Shown one piece after another: positions 16,361 to 24,938 of a stretch of 47,344 nucleotides of DNA. The translations under genes were made by a program, and so were the position numbers. The stretch comes from Phycisphaerae bacterium (GTDB lineage Bacteria > Planctomycetota > Phycisphaerae > Sedimentisphaerales > Anaerobacaceae). Numbering within the stretch: the first letter of the stretch is position 1; every line of letters starts with the position of its first letter. The stretch spans positions 1 through 47,344 of the forward strand of contig JAGOLX010000046.1 of NCBI GenBank assembly GCA_017993835.1, given 5' to 3'. The notes beneath the pieces were generated by a model. It saw nothing but the letters and a program-made list of their open reading frames with translations, had not been told where the DNA came from and made no database searches.

Positions 16361-17200
16361 TTAGGGAGTATCCCGAAGCCCCGCGCCGCAACGCTTGCAG
16401 AATCGGGCGTCGCTGTCGTGAGACGCGAAACCGCAGCCGGGACAGGGGGCCGACGTTGGCGGATGCGGAGAGCGGTTTTGGGCCCACTCTACGGTCACGA
16501 TCCCCGTAGGAATGGCGATGATGGAGTAGCCCAGGATCATCACGACCGAAGCGAGAAACTGTCCGAGCGAGGTCTGGGGGGAGATGTCGCCGTAGCCGAC
16601 GGTGGTGAGCGTCACGATGGCCCAGTATACGCTGACCGGGATGCTGGTGAAGCCTCGCTGTTCGCCCTCGATCATATACATCAGGGCGCCGATGATGACC
16701 ACGAGCGTTACGACCGTCAGCAAGAAGACCATGATCTTGCGGCGGCTCGCGTACAGGGAGTCGCTCAGCGAGGTCGCCTCTTGGGTGAACTGGGGTAGTC
16801 CCAGGACGCGGAAGATCCGCAACACACGGAGGACCCGAACGACAGAGAGGTACACGGAACCGAAGAACACCAGACTGAAGTACGCAGGAAAGATCGCCAG
16901 GAAATCGACGATGCCGAAGAAACTCAATGCGTAGCGAATCGGACGGCCAACGCACAGCAGCCGAAGGATGTACTCCGCGGTGAACAGGATCGTGAACAGC
17001 CAAGCAAGCGCGTACAGTAGCTTGCCATGTGCGAGGTGGATTGTCCGGACGCTGTCGAGCATGACAATCACGACATTCAGCACAACACTGGCGATCAGCA
17101 GGATGTCGAACCACTTCCCGGCCGGCGTATCCGACTCGAAAATGACCTCGTACGCGGTCTTTCGCCAGCCCACGTTACGCCTGTTCTTGACGGTATCCAT
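16361..17200 (-). CDS. Voltage-gated-type K+ channel with zinc-ribbon tail
   Basis: The 279-residue protein has the six-helix ion-transport fold. S4 bears regularly spaced Arg (RVLRVLRIFRVLG), and the pore loop contains the K+ selectivity filter TVGYG before S6. It is expected to sit in the inner membrane as a tetramer and conduct K+. After S6 the tail carries C-x2-C-x11-C-x2-C, a probable zinc ribbon that is not usual for this family. The start at 17200 has AGGGG 6 bases upstream and lies 39 bases downstream of a promoter (17239-17267). The longer in-frame start at 17317 would lie upstream of that promoter and is rejected. It is divergent from the GH106-like gene. Confidence 0.88.
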   Translation of the reverse strand: MDTVKNRRNVGWRKTAYEVIFESDTPAGKWFDILLIASVVLNVVIVMLDSVRTIHLAHGKLLYALAWLFTILFTAEYILRLLCVGRPIRYALSFFGIVDFLAIFPAYFSLVFFGSVYLSVVRVLRVLRIFRVLGLPQFTQEATSLSDSLYASRRKIMVFLLTVVTLVVIIGALMYMIEGEQRGFTSIPVSVYWAIVTLTTVGYGDISPQTSLGQFLASVVMILGYSIIAIPTGIVTVEWAQNRSPHPPTSAPCPGCGFASHDSDARFCKRCGAGLRDTP

Positions 17201-17238
17201 TCTCATCCCCTTGCAGGCAAGACATCCAATGTGACCGT

Positions 17239-17267
17239 ATCCTACTGCATCCGCGGCGTGACGTAAA
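17239..17267 (-). promoter_or_regulatory. Promoter for the K+ channel gene
   Basis: On the minus strand TTTACG (17267-17262) and TAGGAT (17244-17239) are 17 bases apart, giving a leader of about 30 bases to the ATG at 17200. Confidence 0.45.
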
Positions 17268-17316
17268 CGATGATGGGTGTCGCACGCAAGAGTCCGTAGC
17301 CTTGGGGACGGGTGCA

Positions 17317-17325
17317 TGGTATGCT
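17317..17325 (+). promoter_or_regulatory. Extended -10 element before the GH106-like gene
   Basis: TG-G-TATGCT lies about 27 bases before the ATG at 17352. It is a weak extended -10 candidate without a good -35. Confidence 0.3.
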
Positions 17326-17351
17326 GGTGTCTTCGAATGAAAGGCTATGCC

Positions 17352-20300
17352 ATGGTTTCGCATCGCGCGCTGCTACAGACGGTTCTTATCCTCTGTAGCC
17401 TTCACGGCACGGATCTCCAGGCGGTTTCGGATCTGGCCTCGGGATTTCGCACGCGGCCGACCTCGGCTCGCCCGTCCGTATACTGGGCGTGGGTCAACGG
17501 GCTCACCGAGAAACGCCAGATGACGCGGGAACTGGAGGAACTCAAAGCCAAAGGGATCGGCGGGGTCTATATCTTCGACGTGGGGGCGCAGGACCCGCAG
17601 AAGATCGTGCCCGCGGGCCCTGCGTTCATGGGGCCCGAGTCGCTCGACGTGATCTCGCACACCGTCCGCGAGGCGACGCGACTCGGCCTGGAGGTGGGAC
17701 TGACCACGTCGAGCAGTTGGAATTGCGGCGGGCCATGGGTCACGCCCGAGTACGCGAGCATGGGGCTCTATCATACTCAGATGACCGTGAAGGGTCCGGG
17801 GCGTTTGGCCGAGCCGTTGCCCATTCCAGCCCTGCCCAGGAATGCTCCTCGTGTGTCCGACGGTTCGCCTGCGTTTGTCAGAGACGTCGCAGTCCTGGCC
17901 GTGCCGGATGCGAAGCGGATGGCGGGACACGAATTCGTGTTCGAGCTGGCACCGCCGGGCGTGCATACGATCAATCGGGTTGTCCTCTACAACACCGACA
18001 GCGGTGATGCACAACGTTACGGCCCAATGCACCTCTACGCCAAGGATTTCACAGTCTCCGTTTCGACCGCGACGACCGATCCGGATGCCTTCCAGCCGAT
18101 TGTCCGCGATCGACTCGAGCCACATGCGAACGCCCAGAGCTTCGCGTTCGATTCCGTGCAGGCGAGGTACGTGAAGCTCGCCATCCTGTCGGGGCACAAC
18201 GCGCGATTTGACCGCGTGCAGTTGGGCGAGTTCGAGGTCTATTCCACAGCCGGCGTCAACGTTGCCTGTGCATATCACCCCGATGGGAGCAAGACCGCTG
18301 CAACCCTGGTGTTGTGCAGCGATGCACTCGGGACCGAGACCGAGCAGAACTGGACGGCGGGCAATATTCACGACCGCGAGAAGTCCGGCCCGTCGGGAAG
18401 CTGGTCGTCCGCGGGTCTGCCGCCGCTGGTGATCGAGGACCCCGAGACGATTGTCGATCTGACGAGCCGTGTGGATGCCGAGGGACGTCTCGATTGGGAC
18501 GTCCCGGCGGGCGAATGGACGATTCTGCGATTCGTCTGTGCCAATACAGGTTTATCGCTTCGACTGCCCAGCCCGAATTCCTCCGGGCTGGCCATCGACC
18601 ACTTCAACGCCAAGGCGACGAAGTTTCACTTCCAGTACCTGTTGGACAGGCTGCACGAGGAACTTGGCGACTTCCGCCAGACGGCCCTCAAACAGATGTA
18701 CGTGTGCAGCTACGAGTTGAGCGGCTCGACCTGGACGCCCGACTTCCTTGCGGAGTTCGAGTTCTGGCGCGACTACGATATGACGAAGTATCTGCCTGTG
18801 CTGGCTGGCTGCGTGGTCGGCGACCATGAAGTCACCGCGAGCTTTCTCTACGACTATCGCAAGACTCTCGGTGACCTGCTGGTTTCTGCGTTCTATAAGA
18901 CTGCGACCGAGGTTTTGAACGAGCATGGACTTCAGCTCTGCGCCGAAGCAGGCGGGCCGGGGCCGCCGTTGCATCAGGTGCCCGTCAGCGCGCTCGATGC
19001 CCTCGGGGCCGTTGACATTCCCCGCGGCGAGTTCTGGAAGGACCACAACGTCTGGGTGATCAAGGAAACCGCCTGCGCGGCCCATGTCTACGGCAAACGA
19101 CTCGTGGACATGGAGGCGTTCACGAGCTGGCGGCACTGGCAGGATGGGCCGTTCGAGCTCAAGCCGATCGCGGATCGCGCGTTTTGCGACGGCGCGAACC
19201 ACATGACATTCCACACGTCCGCGCACAATTCGTCCGCGACCGACCGGCCCGGCTGGGTCTATCACGCCGGCACGCACATCGGGCCGAGCATCGCCTGGTG
19301 GCCGATGGCAGGCGCCTGGATCGACTACCTCTCGCGGTGCTCGTACCTGTTGCAGCAGGGGCTGTTCGTCGCGGATGTCTGCTACTACTACGGCGACCAG
19401 GGCTTCAACTTCGTCCCGCTCAAGCACATCGACCCCTCACTCGGCTACGGCTACGATTACGATGTCACGAACGCAGAGGTGATTCTGACGCGGATGACTG
19501 TCCAGGATGGGCGGATCACGCTGCCTGACGGCCTCAGCTACGAACTGCTGGTCCTGCCCGAGCGGGAGGACATCGACCTGGCGGTCCTCAAGCGGATCGA
19601 AGAACTGGTGCGGGCCGGCGCGACGATTGTCGGTCCCAAGCCTACGCGATCCAATGGCCTGACAGGTTATCCGCACCGGGACACCGAGGTCCGACAGATT
19701 GCTGACCGGCTGTGGGGTCCGTGCGATGGAGGCCGATGCAAGGAATACACCTGCGGCCAGGGCCGCGTGATTTGGGGCAAGTCGCTGCGTGAAATTCTCA
19801 ACGAACGCGGCGTCGGGCCCGATTTCGCCGTCGACAGCGGGGAATCCGATCTGGACTACATCCACCGCCGCACGGCGGATGCCGACATCTACTTCGTCAG
19901 CAACAAGGTGGACCATTTGCGGCTAGTCACGTGCACGTTCCGGCCAGTTGGCAGAGTGCCGGAACTGTGGATGCCGGATACGGGCGCCATCTGCAGGTGC
20001 GAGGCATACGAACCCACTGACGGCTGCACGCGAGTGTCGTTGCAGCTTGCTCCTCACGATTCCGTGTTCGTTGTCTTCCGGGACCAGGCGGAAGCTGAGT
20101 ATCCGCCTCAGGAGACAGAGGCCCTCGGATTAACGAGCCCAATCCTGGGGCCTTGGCAGGTGTATTTTCCCGAGGGCTGGGGAGCGCCCGCCTCCAAGGA
20201 GTTCTTCGAACTGGCTTCCTGGACTGACGACAGCGATCCGGGTATCAAGTACTTCTCCGGCGTTGCGACGTACCGCTGTGACTTCACCCCATGGCTCTTC

Positions 20301-20690
20301 TGCAGATCCGGCGAGTGGGTCCCCGGCTTGTTCGACCCGTTGGCGGACCGACTGTTCTTCGCCGATACGAGATTGCTGCTTGATCTGGGCCGGGTCAGTT
20401 TCGTCGCGGAGGTCTTAGTGAATGGGCGCAGCGTGGGCGTGCTCTGGAAGCCGCCGTTTCGAGTCGATATCACGGATGCAGTCAGGCCGGGCACGAATGA
20501 ACTGGTCGTCAAGGTCGCCAATACCTGGTCAAACCGCCTAGTCGGCGACGCGCAATCCGAGGGCAGAGACTACTGCCGGACGAATATCGTCAAGTCGCTC
20601 ACCTGGCAGGCGCCATGGAAGGATACGCCCCTGTTTGAATGCGGCCTTCTCGGCCCGGTCACGCTCCGGGTGACCAGCGAACGGCGCTGA
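17352..20690 (+). CDS. GH106-like secreted alpha-L-rhamnosidase candidate
   Basis: The roughly 1,110-residue protein begins with a signal peptide (hydrophobic run after MVSHRALLQ). Its N-terminal domain starts with the PSVYWAWVNG and ELEELKAKGIGGVYIFDVG patterns that I associate with GH106-type alpha-L-rhamnosidases: a TIM barrel with a large insert and beta-sandwich domains. Near the C-terminus, a galactose-binding-like fold is seen (LDLGRVSFVAEVLVNG, GVLWKPPFRVDIT, NELVVKVANTWSNRL), again typical. The catalytic Glu residues cannot be assigned by eye. It is expected to release rhamnose from plant or algal polysaccharide outside the cytoplasm. I use ATG 17352, which has AAAGG (17340-17344) 7 bases upstream and follows the -10 candidate. 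ATG 17337 is possible. GH2 and GH29 genes lie nearby. Confidence 0.78.
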   Translation: MVSHRALLQTVLILCSLHGTDLQAVSDLASGFRTRPTSARPSVYWAWVNGLTEKRQMTRELEELKAKGIGGVYIFDVGAQDPQKIVPAGPAFMGPESLDVISHTVREATRLGLEVGLTTSSSWNCGGPWVTPEYASMGLYHTQMTVKGPGRLAEPLPIPALPRNAPRVSDGSPAFVRDVAVLAVPDAKRMAGHEFVFELAPPGVHTINRVVLYNTDSGDAQRYGPMHLYAKDFTVSVSTATTDPDAFQPIVRDRLEPHANAQSFAFDSVQARYVKLAILSGHNARFDRVQLGEFEVYSTAGVNVACAYHPDGSKTAATLVLCSDALGTETEQNWTAGNIHDREKSGPSGSWSSAGLPPLVIEDPETIVDLTSRVDAEGRLDWDVPAGEWTILRFVCANTGLSLRLPSPNSSGLAIDHFNAKATKFHFQYLLDRLHEELGDFRQTALKQMYVCSYELSGSTWTPDFLAEFEFWRDYDMTKYLPVLAGCVVGDHEVTASFLYDYRKTLGDLLVSAFYKTATEVLNEHGLQLCAEAGGPGPPLHQVPVSALDALGAVDIPRGEFWKDHNVWVIKETACAAHVYGKRLVDMEAFTSWRHWQDGPFELKPIADRAFCDGANHMTFHTSAHNSSATDRPGWVYHAGTHIGPSIAWWPMAGAWIDYLSRCSYLLQQGLFVADVCYYYGDQGFNFVPLKHIDPSLGYGYDYDVTNAEVILTRMTVQDGRITLPDGLSYELLVLPEREDIDLAVLKRIEELVRAGATIVGPKPTRSNGLTGYPHRDTEVRQIADRLWGPCDGGRCKEYTCGQGRVIWGKSLREILNERGVGPDFAVDSGESDLDYIHRRTADADIYFVSNKVDHLRLVTCTFRPVGRVPELWMPDTGAICRCEAYEPTDGCTRVSLQLAPHDSVFVVFRDQAEAEYPPQETEALGLTSPILGPWQVYFPEGWGAPASKEFFELASWTDDSDPGIKYFSGVATYRCDFTPWLFCRSGEWVPGLFDPLADRLFFADTRLLLDLGRVSFVAEVLVNGRSVGVLWKPPFRVDITDAVRPGTNELVVKVANTWSNRLVGDAQSEGRDYCRTNIVKSLTWQAPWKDTPLFECGLLGPVTLRVTSERR

Positions 20691-20713
20691 GTCGCTCTCG
20701 GCGGGCCACCGCG

Positions 20714-21856
20714 CTATGGCTGAGGAGGCCATCCTGGCGGTGCGTTGGCGTCGATTCTGAATGAGATTGGGAATTCGAGTGTGCCGTTCCACACAACCTT
20801 GATCGCCGGGTCCCGATAGGCCGCATCCGGAGCCGGCGTGAGCACCAGCGTCGCCTCGTAACGACCGGGTTGCTCCAGCTTCAGATCCCACAACGGGATG
20901 TTGACGACGCCGGAGTCGCCGGCCCTGGCGACGTGTGTGCCGGCTGTTGCGATCTCCCGTCCGTCGGACAATCGGAGAACGACGCCAAACGCGGCTGCAG
21001 CGGGCAGATCCGTATATGTGAGTTGTCCGGGTCCCCTGATCCACCGATTGCCGGAACCGGTGGAGTACTGCATCATGGGTGACGGACGCGCCACTGCGAA
21101 GCGGGCTTTCATGGCCTTGTCCAAGTCGGGGGAGGACGTCACCTGGACTTGCTCGGCTTCGTCCTTTGCCACGACCTCGATCTCTGTGGTCGTCGTGAAA
21201 TCGCATTCGTAGGTGCGGGCGGAGGTCCAGCCGCTCGGGAGCAGCCTCAACTGCGGGAGGGCGAGACGCAGGCGATTGATGATCGCGCCCAGCCTATCGG
21301 CTCGTTCTATGCCCATGCCCCACCGGATGTGGATGCTCACCGGGTAGACTCCCGGCTGTTCGTAGGCTCCTGCTGCCCCCAGATAGGGCTTTTCTGCCAC
21401 ACGATCTCCGATGCCTGGAGAGGGAACGCCCGGCATGTCGTTGATGGAAATGACCCGTTCCTGCCAGAAGACCTTGCCGAACTCCAGAACGAACCGCTGT
21501 TCCAGGCTCACCATCGCGATCTGGCCGGTGGGATAGGATTCCCGCGTGACGACGTTGGGTCGCAACAGCAGGGCAAGAGCCCGTTTGCCCTGGTTGTCGC
21601 TGGCGGCGTGGGTCTTGAGCAGATCGACCAGCACATTGGCGCGAGCCTGGGAAGGCTTCGCCTCGAAGCGAGAGATCGCACGTTCCACCCGCCAGTTCCG
21701 AACCGCCGGGGCGACGACCAGCCACAGGACACTTGTGCCGATCGTGACGGCCAGAAGCCACAAGAGCACCGGGCGAATTCTCTTCTTCCGCACCGACGGA
21801 GTCTCCACACTATTGCGGAAAGAGCTTCGGTGTCCCGCACCGAGGCTCTCTCCCAT
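20714..21856 (-). CDS. Unknown protein with one N-terminal membrane anchor
   Basis: This 380-residue protein has a short basic N-terminus and a single transmembrane helix at about residues 29-50. A soluble domain of about 330 residues follows, presumably outside the cytoplasm. The C-terminal half contains beta-rich segments such as GVVLRLSDGREIATAGTH and GRYEATLVLTPAP that resemble immunoglobulin-like sandwich strands. No family is recognised. The gene follows the GH2 stop by 45 bases on the same strand, so it is probably the second gene of that unit and may assist polysaccharide handling; this is context only. It converges with the GH106-like gene, whose stop is 23 bases away. Confidence 0.65.
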   Translation of the reverse strand: MGESLGAGHRSSFRNSVETPSVRKKRIRPVLLWLLAVTIGTSVLWLVVAPAVRNWRVERAISRFEAKPSQARANVLVDLLKTHAASDNQGKRALALLLRPNVVTRESYPTGQIAMVSLEQRFVLEFGKVFWQERVISINDMPGVPSPGIGDRVAEKPYLGAAGAYEQPGVYPVSIHIRWGMGIERADRLGAIINRLRLALPQLRLLPSGWTSARTYECDFTTTTEIEVVAKDEAEQVQVTSSPDLDKAMKARFAVARPSPMMQYSTGSGNRWIRGPGQLTYTDLPAAAAFGVVLRLSDGREIATAGTHVARAGDSGVVNIPLWDLKLEQPGRYEATLVLTPAPDAAYRDPAIKVVWNGTLEFPISFRIDANAPPGWPPQP

Positions 21857-21901
21857 CTCACTATCGACAGGTGGCTATGGGTCGTGGAACCCGCCAGCGT
21901 C

Positions 21902-24730
21902 CTATTTCAGCACGAAGGCCAGCGTCGGGTCGAGCGGGTAGCGGCCGAACTGCTCGCCGTAGATGGCCAGGCCACCCGCGAGGGCTTCGTCGGCCTCCAG
22001 ACGCAGGATGATCGTGCCTGCATCGGCCGCCTGCTTGAGGACCTCCGCCGGGATTTCTGCGGAGATCAGGTAGCCGTAGGAGCCGGCTTCCGTCAGGGTG
22101 TCGTCGCGTTTCTGCGCGTGCCAGGACAGGATGCCCCGATGGTCCGCGGGATCATCGGGCAACTCGAACGTTCCGACGACTTCGCCGCCAATTCGCACCC
22201 GGACTGCGCTGGGGTACGTCTGTTCGTCCGTCATCGGATACGAGTTCGGGTTCGCGCTGGGATCGTGCGTGCCTTTGCCCCGCATGAAATCGCCGTCCTG
22301 TTGGGCGGCGCCTTCCTTGTCCTTGCCAAAGAGCTGCTTGGCGGAGACCTCGGCGACGAAACTGGCGGCCGCGATGTCGTCGATCTTCAGATCCGAGGGC
22401 CAGGCGATCCGGTACTCGAAGTACCCCGCGCCGGCGCCGTTGACCTTGAGGCCGTCGAATACGTTCCACTGCTTGACAGACCACTGGGCCTTGGCGAAGT
22501 CCTTCGGCGCAACGCGGAGGACCCTCGTCTTGCGCTGGCGCTGCGTGAGCGTCTCATCACGCGGCTGCTGGCCGTCACGGACGGAGAACGTCGTGAAGTT
22601 CCTGGCCAGCACGGCGCCGGACCGGTCCTCAAGCTGGACCGAGAGTACGGCCACCGCGGGCTCCTGGGGCATTGTGATCTCCAGCGGCTCGATCTCCTTG
22701 CACATCCACGGCGAACAAGCGATGCGGATTCCCGCTCCGCCCGTGCGAGGGGCGTCTCTCGATCCTCTTGCAGGCACGTTGCGAACGCGGCCGAGACTGT
22801 CCCAGGCGCGCAGGCTGCTCCGCAGCGTCAACTCCTGGCTCGGGATGCGGTCGGTCAAGACCGAAACGTACAATGGCACTTGGATCTGCTGTCCCGGCTT
22901 GACCTCCTGGCACAGTTCCTCGCCCATCGCGATGTAGCAGTCGCTGTGCAGGTCGCGGAGGCTCATGCCGGGCATCAGGTCTTCCATCCCGGTGAACTTC
23001 TGCGAACGGTCGTAACGCCAGTAGCCGTTCCATTCGTTGATCACGTCGTGGTGCTCGGTGTACAGCCAGCCGCAGATCTGGGGGTGCCGCCGGAACGCGT
23101 TCATCATGATGTGGTAATCCCAGCTCCAGTCGACGTCGCCTGTGCTGCCCTTATAGCCCCAGACGTTGCCGCACTCGCTGTTCAGGAGCGGGTCGCCGTC
23201 CTGGGTGCGCCCGCCGATGTAGTTCCATTTCGAGCCGACGAACGTGTCCCGGCAGACCTGGTCCAGGTGACTGGTCCATTTATAGCCGGGCAGGTAGGCG
23301 TGCCAACTGTTGATGTCCGTCATGACGTGGTCGTTGTTGCATGGCGAATTATCCTCGACGAGACGGGTGGAGTCCAGGCCCTTGGCCAGGCGGACCATGG
23401 ACGCAACCCAGTCCTGCGTCTCGGGCAGGTAGCCCTTGTCTCGCGTGTTCAGGCCCCAGGTCTCGTTGAAGATCACCCAACTGAAGATGGCCGGGTGGTT
23501 GAAGTCCCGCTGGAGCATCCCGCGAAGGGCGACCTCCGCTTCGTGACGCATGTCCTCGTCGGGCTCGCCCCAGCTATTGGGGACGTCGGCCATGATGAGC
23601 ACGCCGAGCCGATCCGCCCAGTAGAGCTTGCGCGGAATGCCGATCTTGACGTGGATGCGGTGCGCGTTGAGACCAATCTGGCGCGACCGCAGGATCTCGT
23701 CCCGCATGAAGGCGTCGCTCGGGAAGGTGTAGAACCCGTCCGGATGATAGGCCTGGTCGAGCGTCAGCTTCAGGTAGATGGGCTTGTTGTTCAGTGCGAT
23801 GTACGGATGCTCCGTGCCGGACAGCTTCGCGACACTGATCTTTCGCATGCCGAAGTAGGTGTCCACGGCGTCTTTGCTGCCCTCACCCGACAAGACGGCC
23901 TTGACCTCGTACAGGTAGGGATCTTCCAGCGACCAGAACCGGACCGGGCTCAGGGGAATCTTGAATTCAATCTCCCGCTGCTGCGCCGCGACCTTCGTGC
24001 TCGCGACGGCTTCGGGCCGGTCCTCGGGCTTGAACTGGAGCCGGAACGTCATCGGTCCCGGTGCGGGCTCGCTGAGCATCGCCTTCACAGTGACCGTCCC
24101 GGCGTCGATGTCCGGCACGAAATGCACCGTCTCCAGCGCGATCTTGGGCCTGGCTTCGAGGTAGACTGTCTGCCAGATCCCTTTGGCAGGGCCGTAACCC
24201 TGCTTGCCTTCGAGCTTGAATCGGTGGGGCGTGTCGTCCACGCGGAGCACGAGCTGCTGGTCCTGACCCCACTTGACGTTGGCGGTCAGTTCGAATTCGA
24301 AGGGTGTGTATCCGCCCTGGAAGCTGCCGACCTTCTGCCCATCCAGCCATCCGGTCGTGAGCCAGTCGCACGCGCCCACGACGACGAACACCCGCTGTCC
24401 CTGCCACTCCGCAGGCACGCGGATCGTGCGTCGGTACCAGGCGATGTCCGCCTGGCTCTCGACGCCGGAGAGCTTGGAACCCCAAGGGAAGGGCACCGTG
24501 ATCGAAAGTGGGAACTCCGGACCCGCGCCGGCCCAGTCCTGACTGATGCCGAGGTCCTCTTTATCGAAACGGAACTCCCACGTGCCGTTGAGGTTCAGCC
24601 ACTGAGCGCGCTGGAAGTCGGGCCGCGGATGTTCCGCCAGGGGGATCTGGGCCGTCGCCGGAGAGCTAAACGATGTCAGCATAAGGAACACGACGGTTGC
24701 CGTGAGTGCTTTCATGCAGGTGCTGTTCAT
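21902..24730 (-). CDS. Secreted GH2 family glycosidase (beta-galactosidase-like)
   Basis: The 942-residue product has a cleavable signal peptide (ending ATAQ) and the GH2 layout. The sugar-binding jelly roll (LNLNGTWEFRFD, then YRRTIRVPAEW) is followed by an immunoglobulin-like domain and then the TIM barrel. The acid/base is E423 in VIFNETWG and the nucleophile E519 in LLNSECG, both at the right spacing for the family. The part after about residue 620 is an added beta-rich region. GH2 covers beta-galactosidase, beta-mannosidase and beta-glucuronidase, and the substrate cannot be fixed by eye. AAAGGA stands 8 bases before the ATG. It reads divergently from the GH29 gene and is followed by the unknown membrane protein. 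Confidence 0.88.
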   Translation of the reverse strand: MNSTCMKALTATVVFLMLTSFSSPATAQIPLAEHPRPDFQRAQWLNLNGTWEFRFDKEDLGISQDWAGAGPEFPLSITVPFPWGSKLSGVESQADIAWYRRTIRVPAEWQGQRVFVVVGACDWLTTGWLDGQKVGSFQGGYTPFEFELTANVKWGQDQQLVLRVDDTPHRFKLEGKQGYGPAKGIWQTVYLEARPKIALETVHFVPDIDAGTVTVKAMLSEPAPGPMTFRLQFKPEDRPEAVASTKVAAQQREIEFKIPLSPVRFWSLEDPYLYEVKAVLSGEGSKDAVDTYFGMRKISVAKLSGTEHPYIALNNKPIYLKLTLDQAYHPDGFYTFPSDAFMRDEILRSRQIGLNAHRIHVKIGIPRKLYWADRLGVLIMADVPNSWGEPDEDMRHEAEVALRGMLQRDFNHPAIFSWVIFNETWGLNTRDKGYLPETQDWVASMVRLAKGLDSTRLVEDNSPCNNDHVMTDINSWHAYLPGYKWTSHLDQVCRDTFVGSKWNYIGGRTQDGDPLLNSECGNVWGYKGSTGDVDWSWDYHIMMNAFRRHPQICGWLYTEHHDVINEWNGYWRYDRSQKFTGMEDLMPGMSLRDLHSDCYIAMGEELCQEVKPGQQIQVPLYVSVLTDRIPSQELTLRSSLRAWDSLGRVRNVPARGSRDAPRTGGAGIRIACSPWMCKEIEPLEITMPQEPAVAVLSVQLEDRSGAVLARNFTTFSVRDGQQPRDETLTQRQRKTRVLRVAPKDFAKAQWSVKQWNVFDGLKVNGAGAGYFEYRIAWPSDLKIDDIAAASFVAEVSAKQLFGKDKEGAAQQDGDFMRGKGTHDPSANPNSYPMTDEQTYPSAVRVRIGGEVVGTFELPDDPADHRGILSWHAQKRDDTLTEAGSYGYLISAEIPAEVLKQAADAGTIILRLEADEALAGGLAIYGEQFGRYPLDPTLAFVLK

Positions 24731-24850
24731 ACGATCATCCTTTCAGGCAAAGCCAACCGATTGTCGCGTGACAGTCAAAACGCCATCAGCCTACCCGCCC
24801 CGCACCTCGCTGTCCACCCTCTCCCTTGATGCGGCTCTCGTGGAATAGGC

Positions 24851-24879
24851 TTTCAGGGCCGGGGGCCGGCGGGTATGAT
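24851..24879 (+). promoter_or_regulatory. Weak promoter candidate for the GH29 gene
   Basis: TTTCAG (24851-24856) and TATGAT (24874-24879) are 17 bases apart. The -10 is good and the -35 poor. The remaining divergent region (24731-24938) has no other clear element. Confidence 0.35.
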
Positions 24880-24938
24880 ACGGCCTGATGTCTGCAATCG
24901 CAGCCGTGCGGAGATGGAATGAGAAGGATGATTGTGCA

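Noticed and set aside
21149-24829. A 1,226-codon open frame on the plus strand
   Set aside because: It lies opposite the GH2 gene and the membrane protein, whose motifs, signal peptide and ribosome sites are clear. Its translation shows no domain pattern. High G+C makes long antisense frames common.
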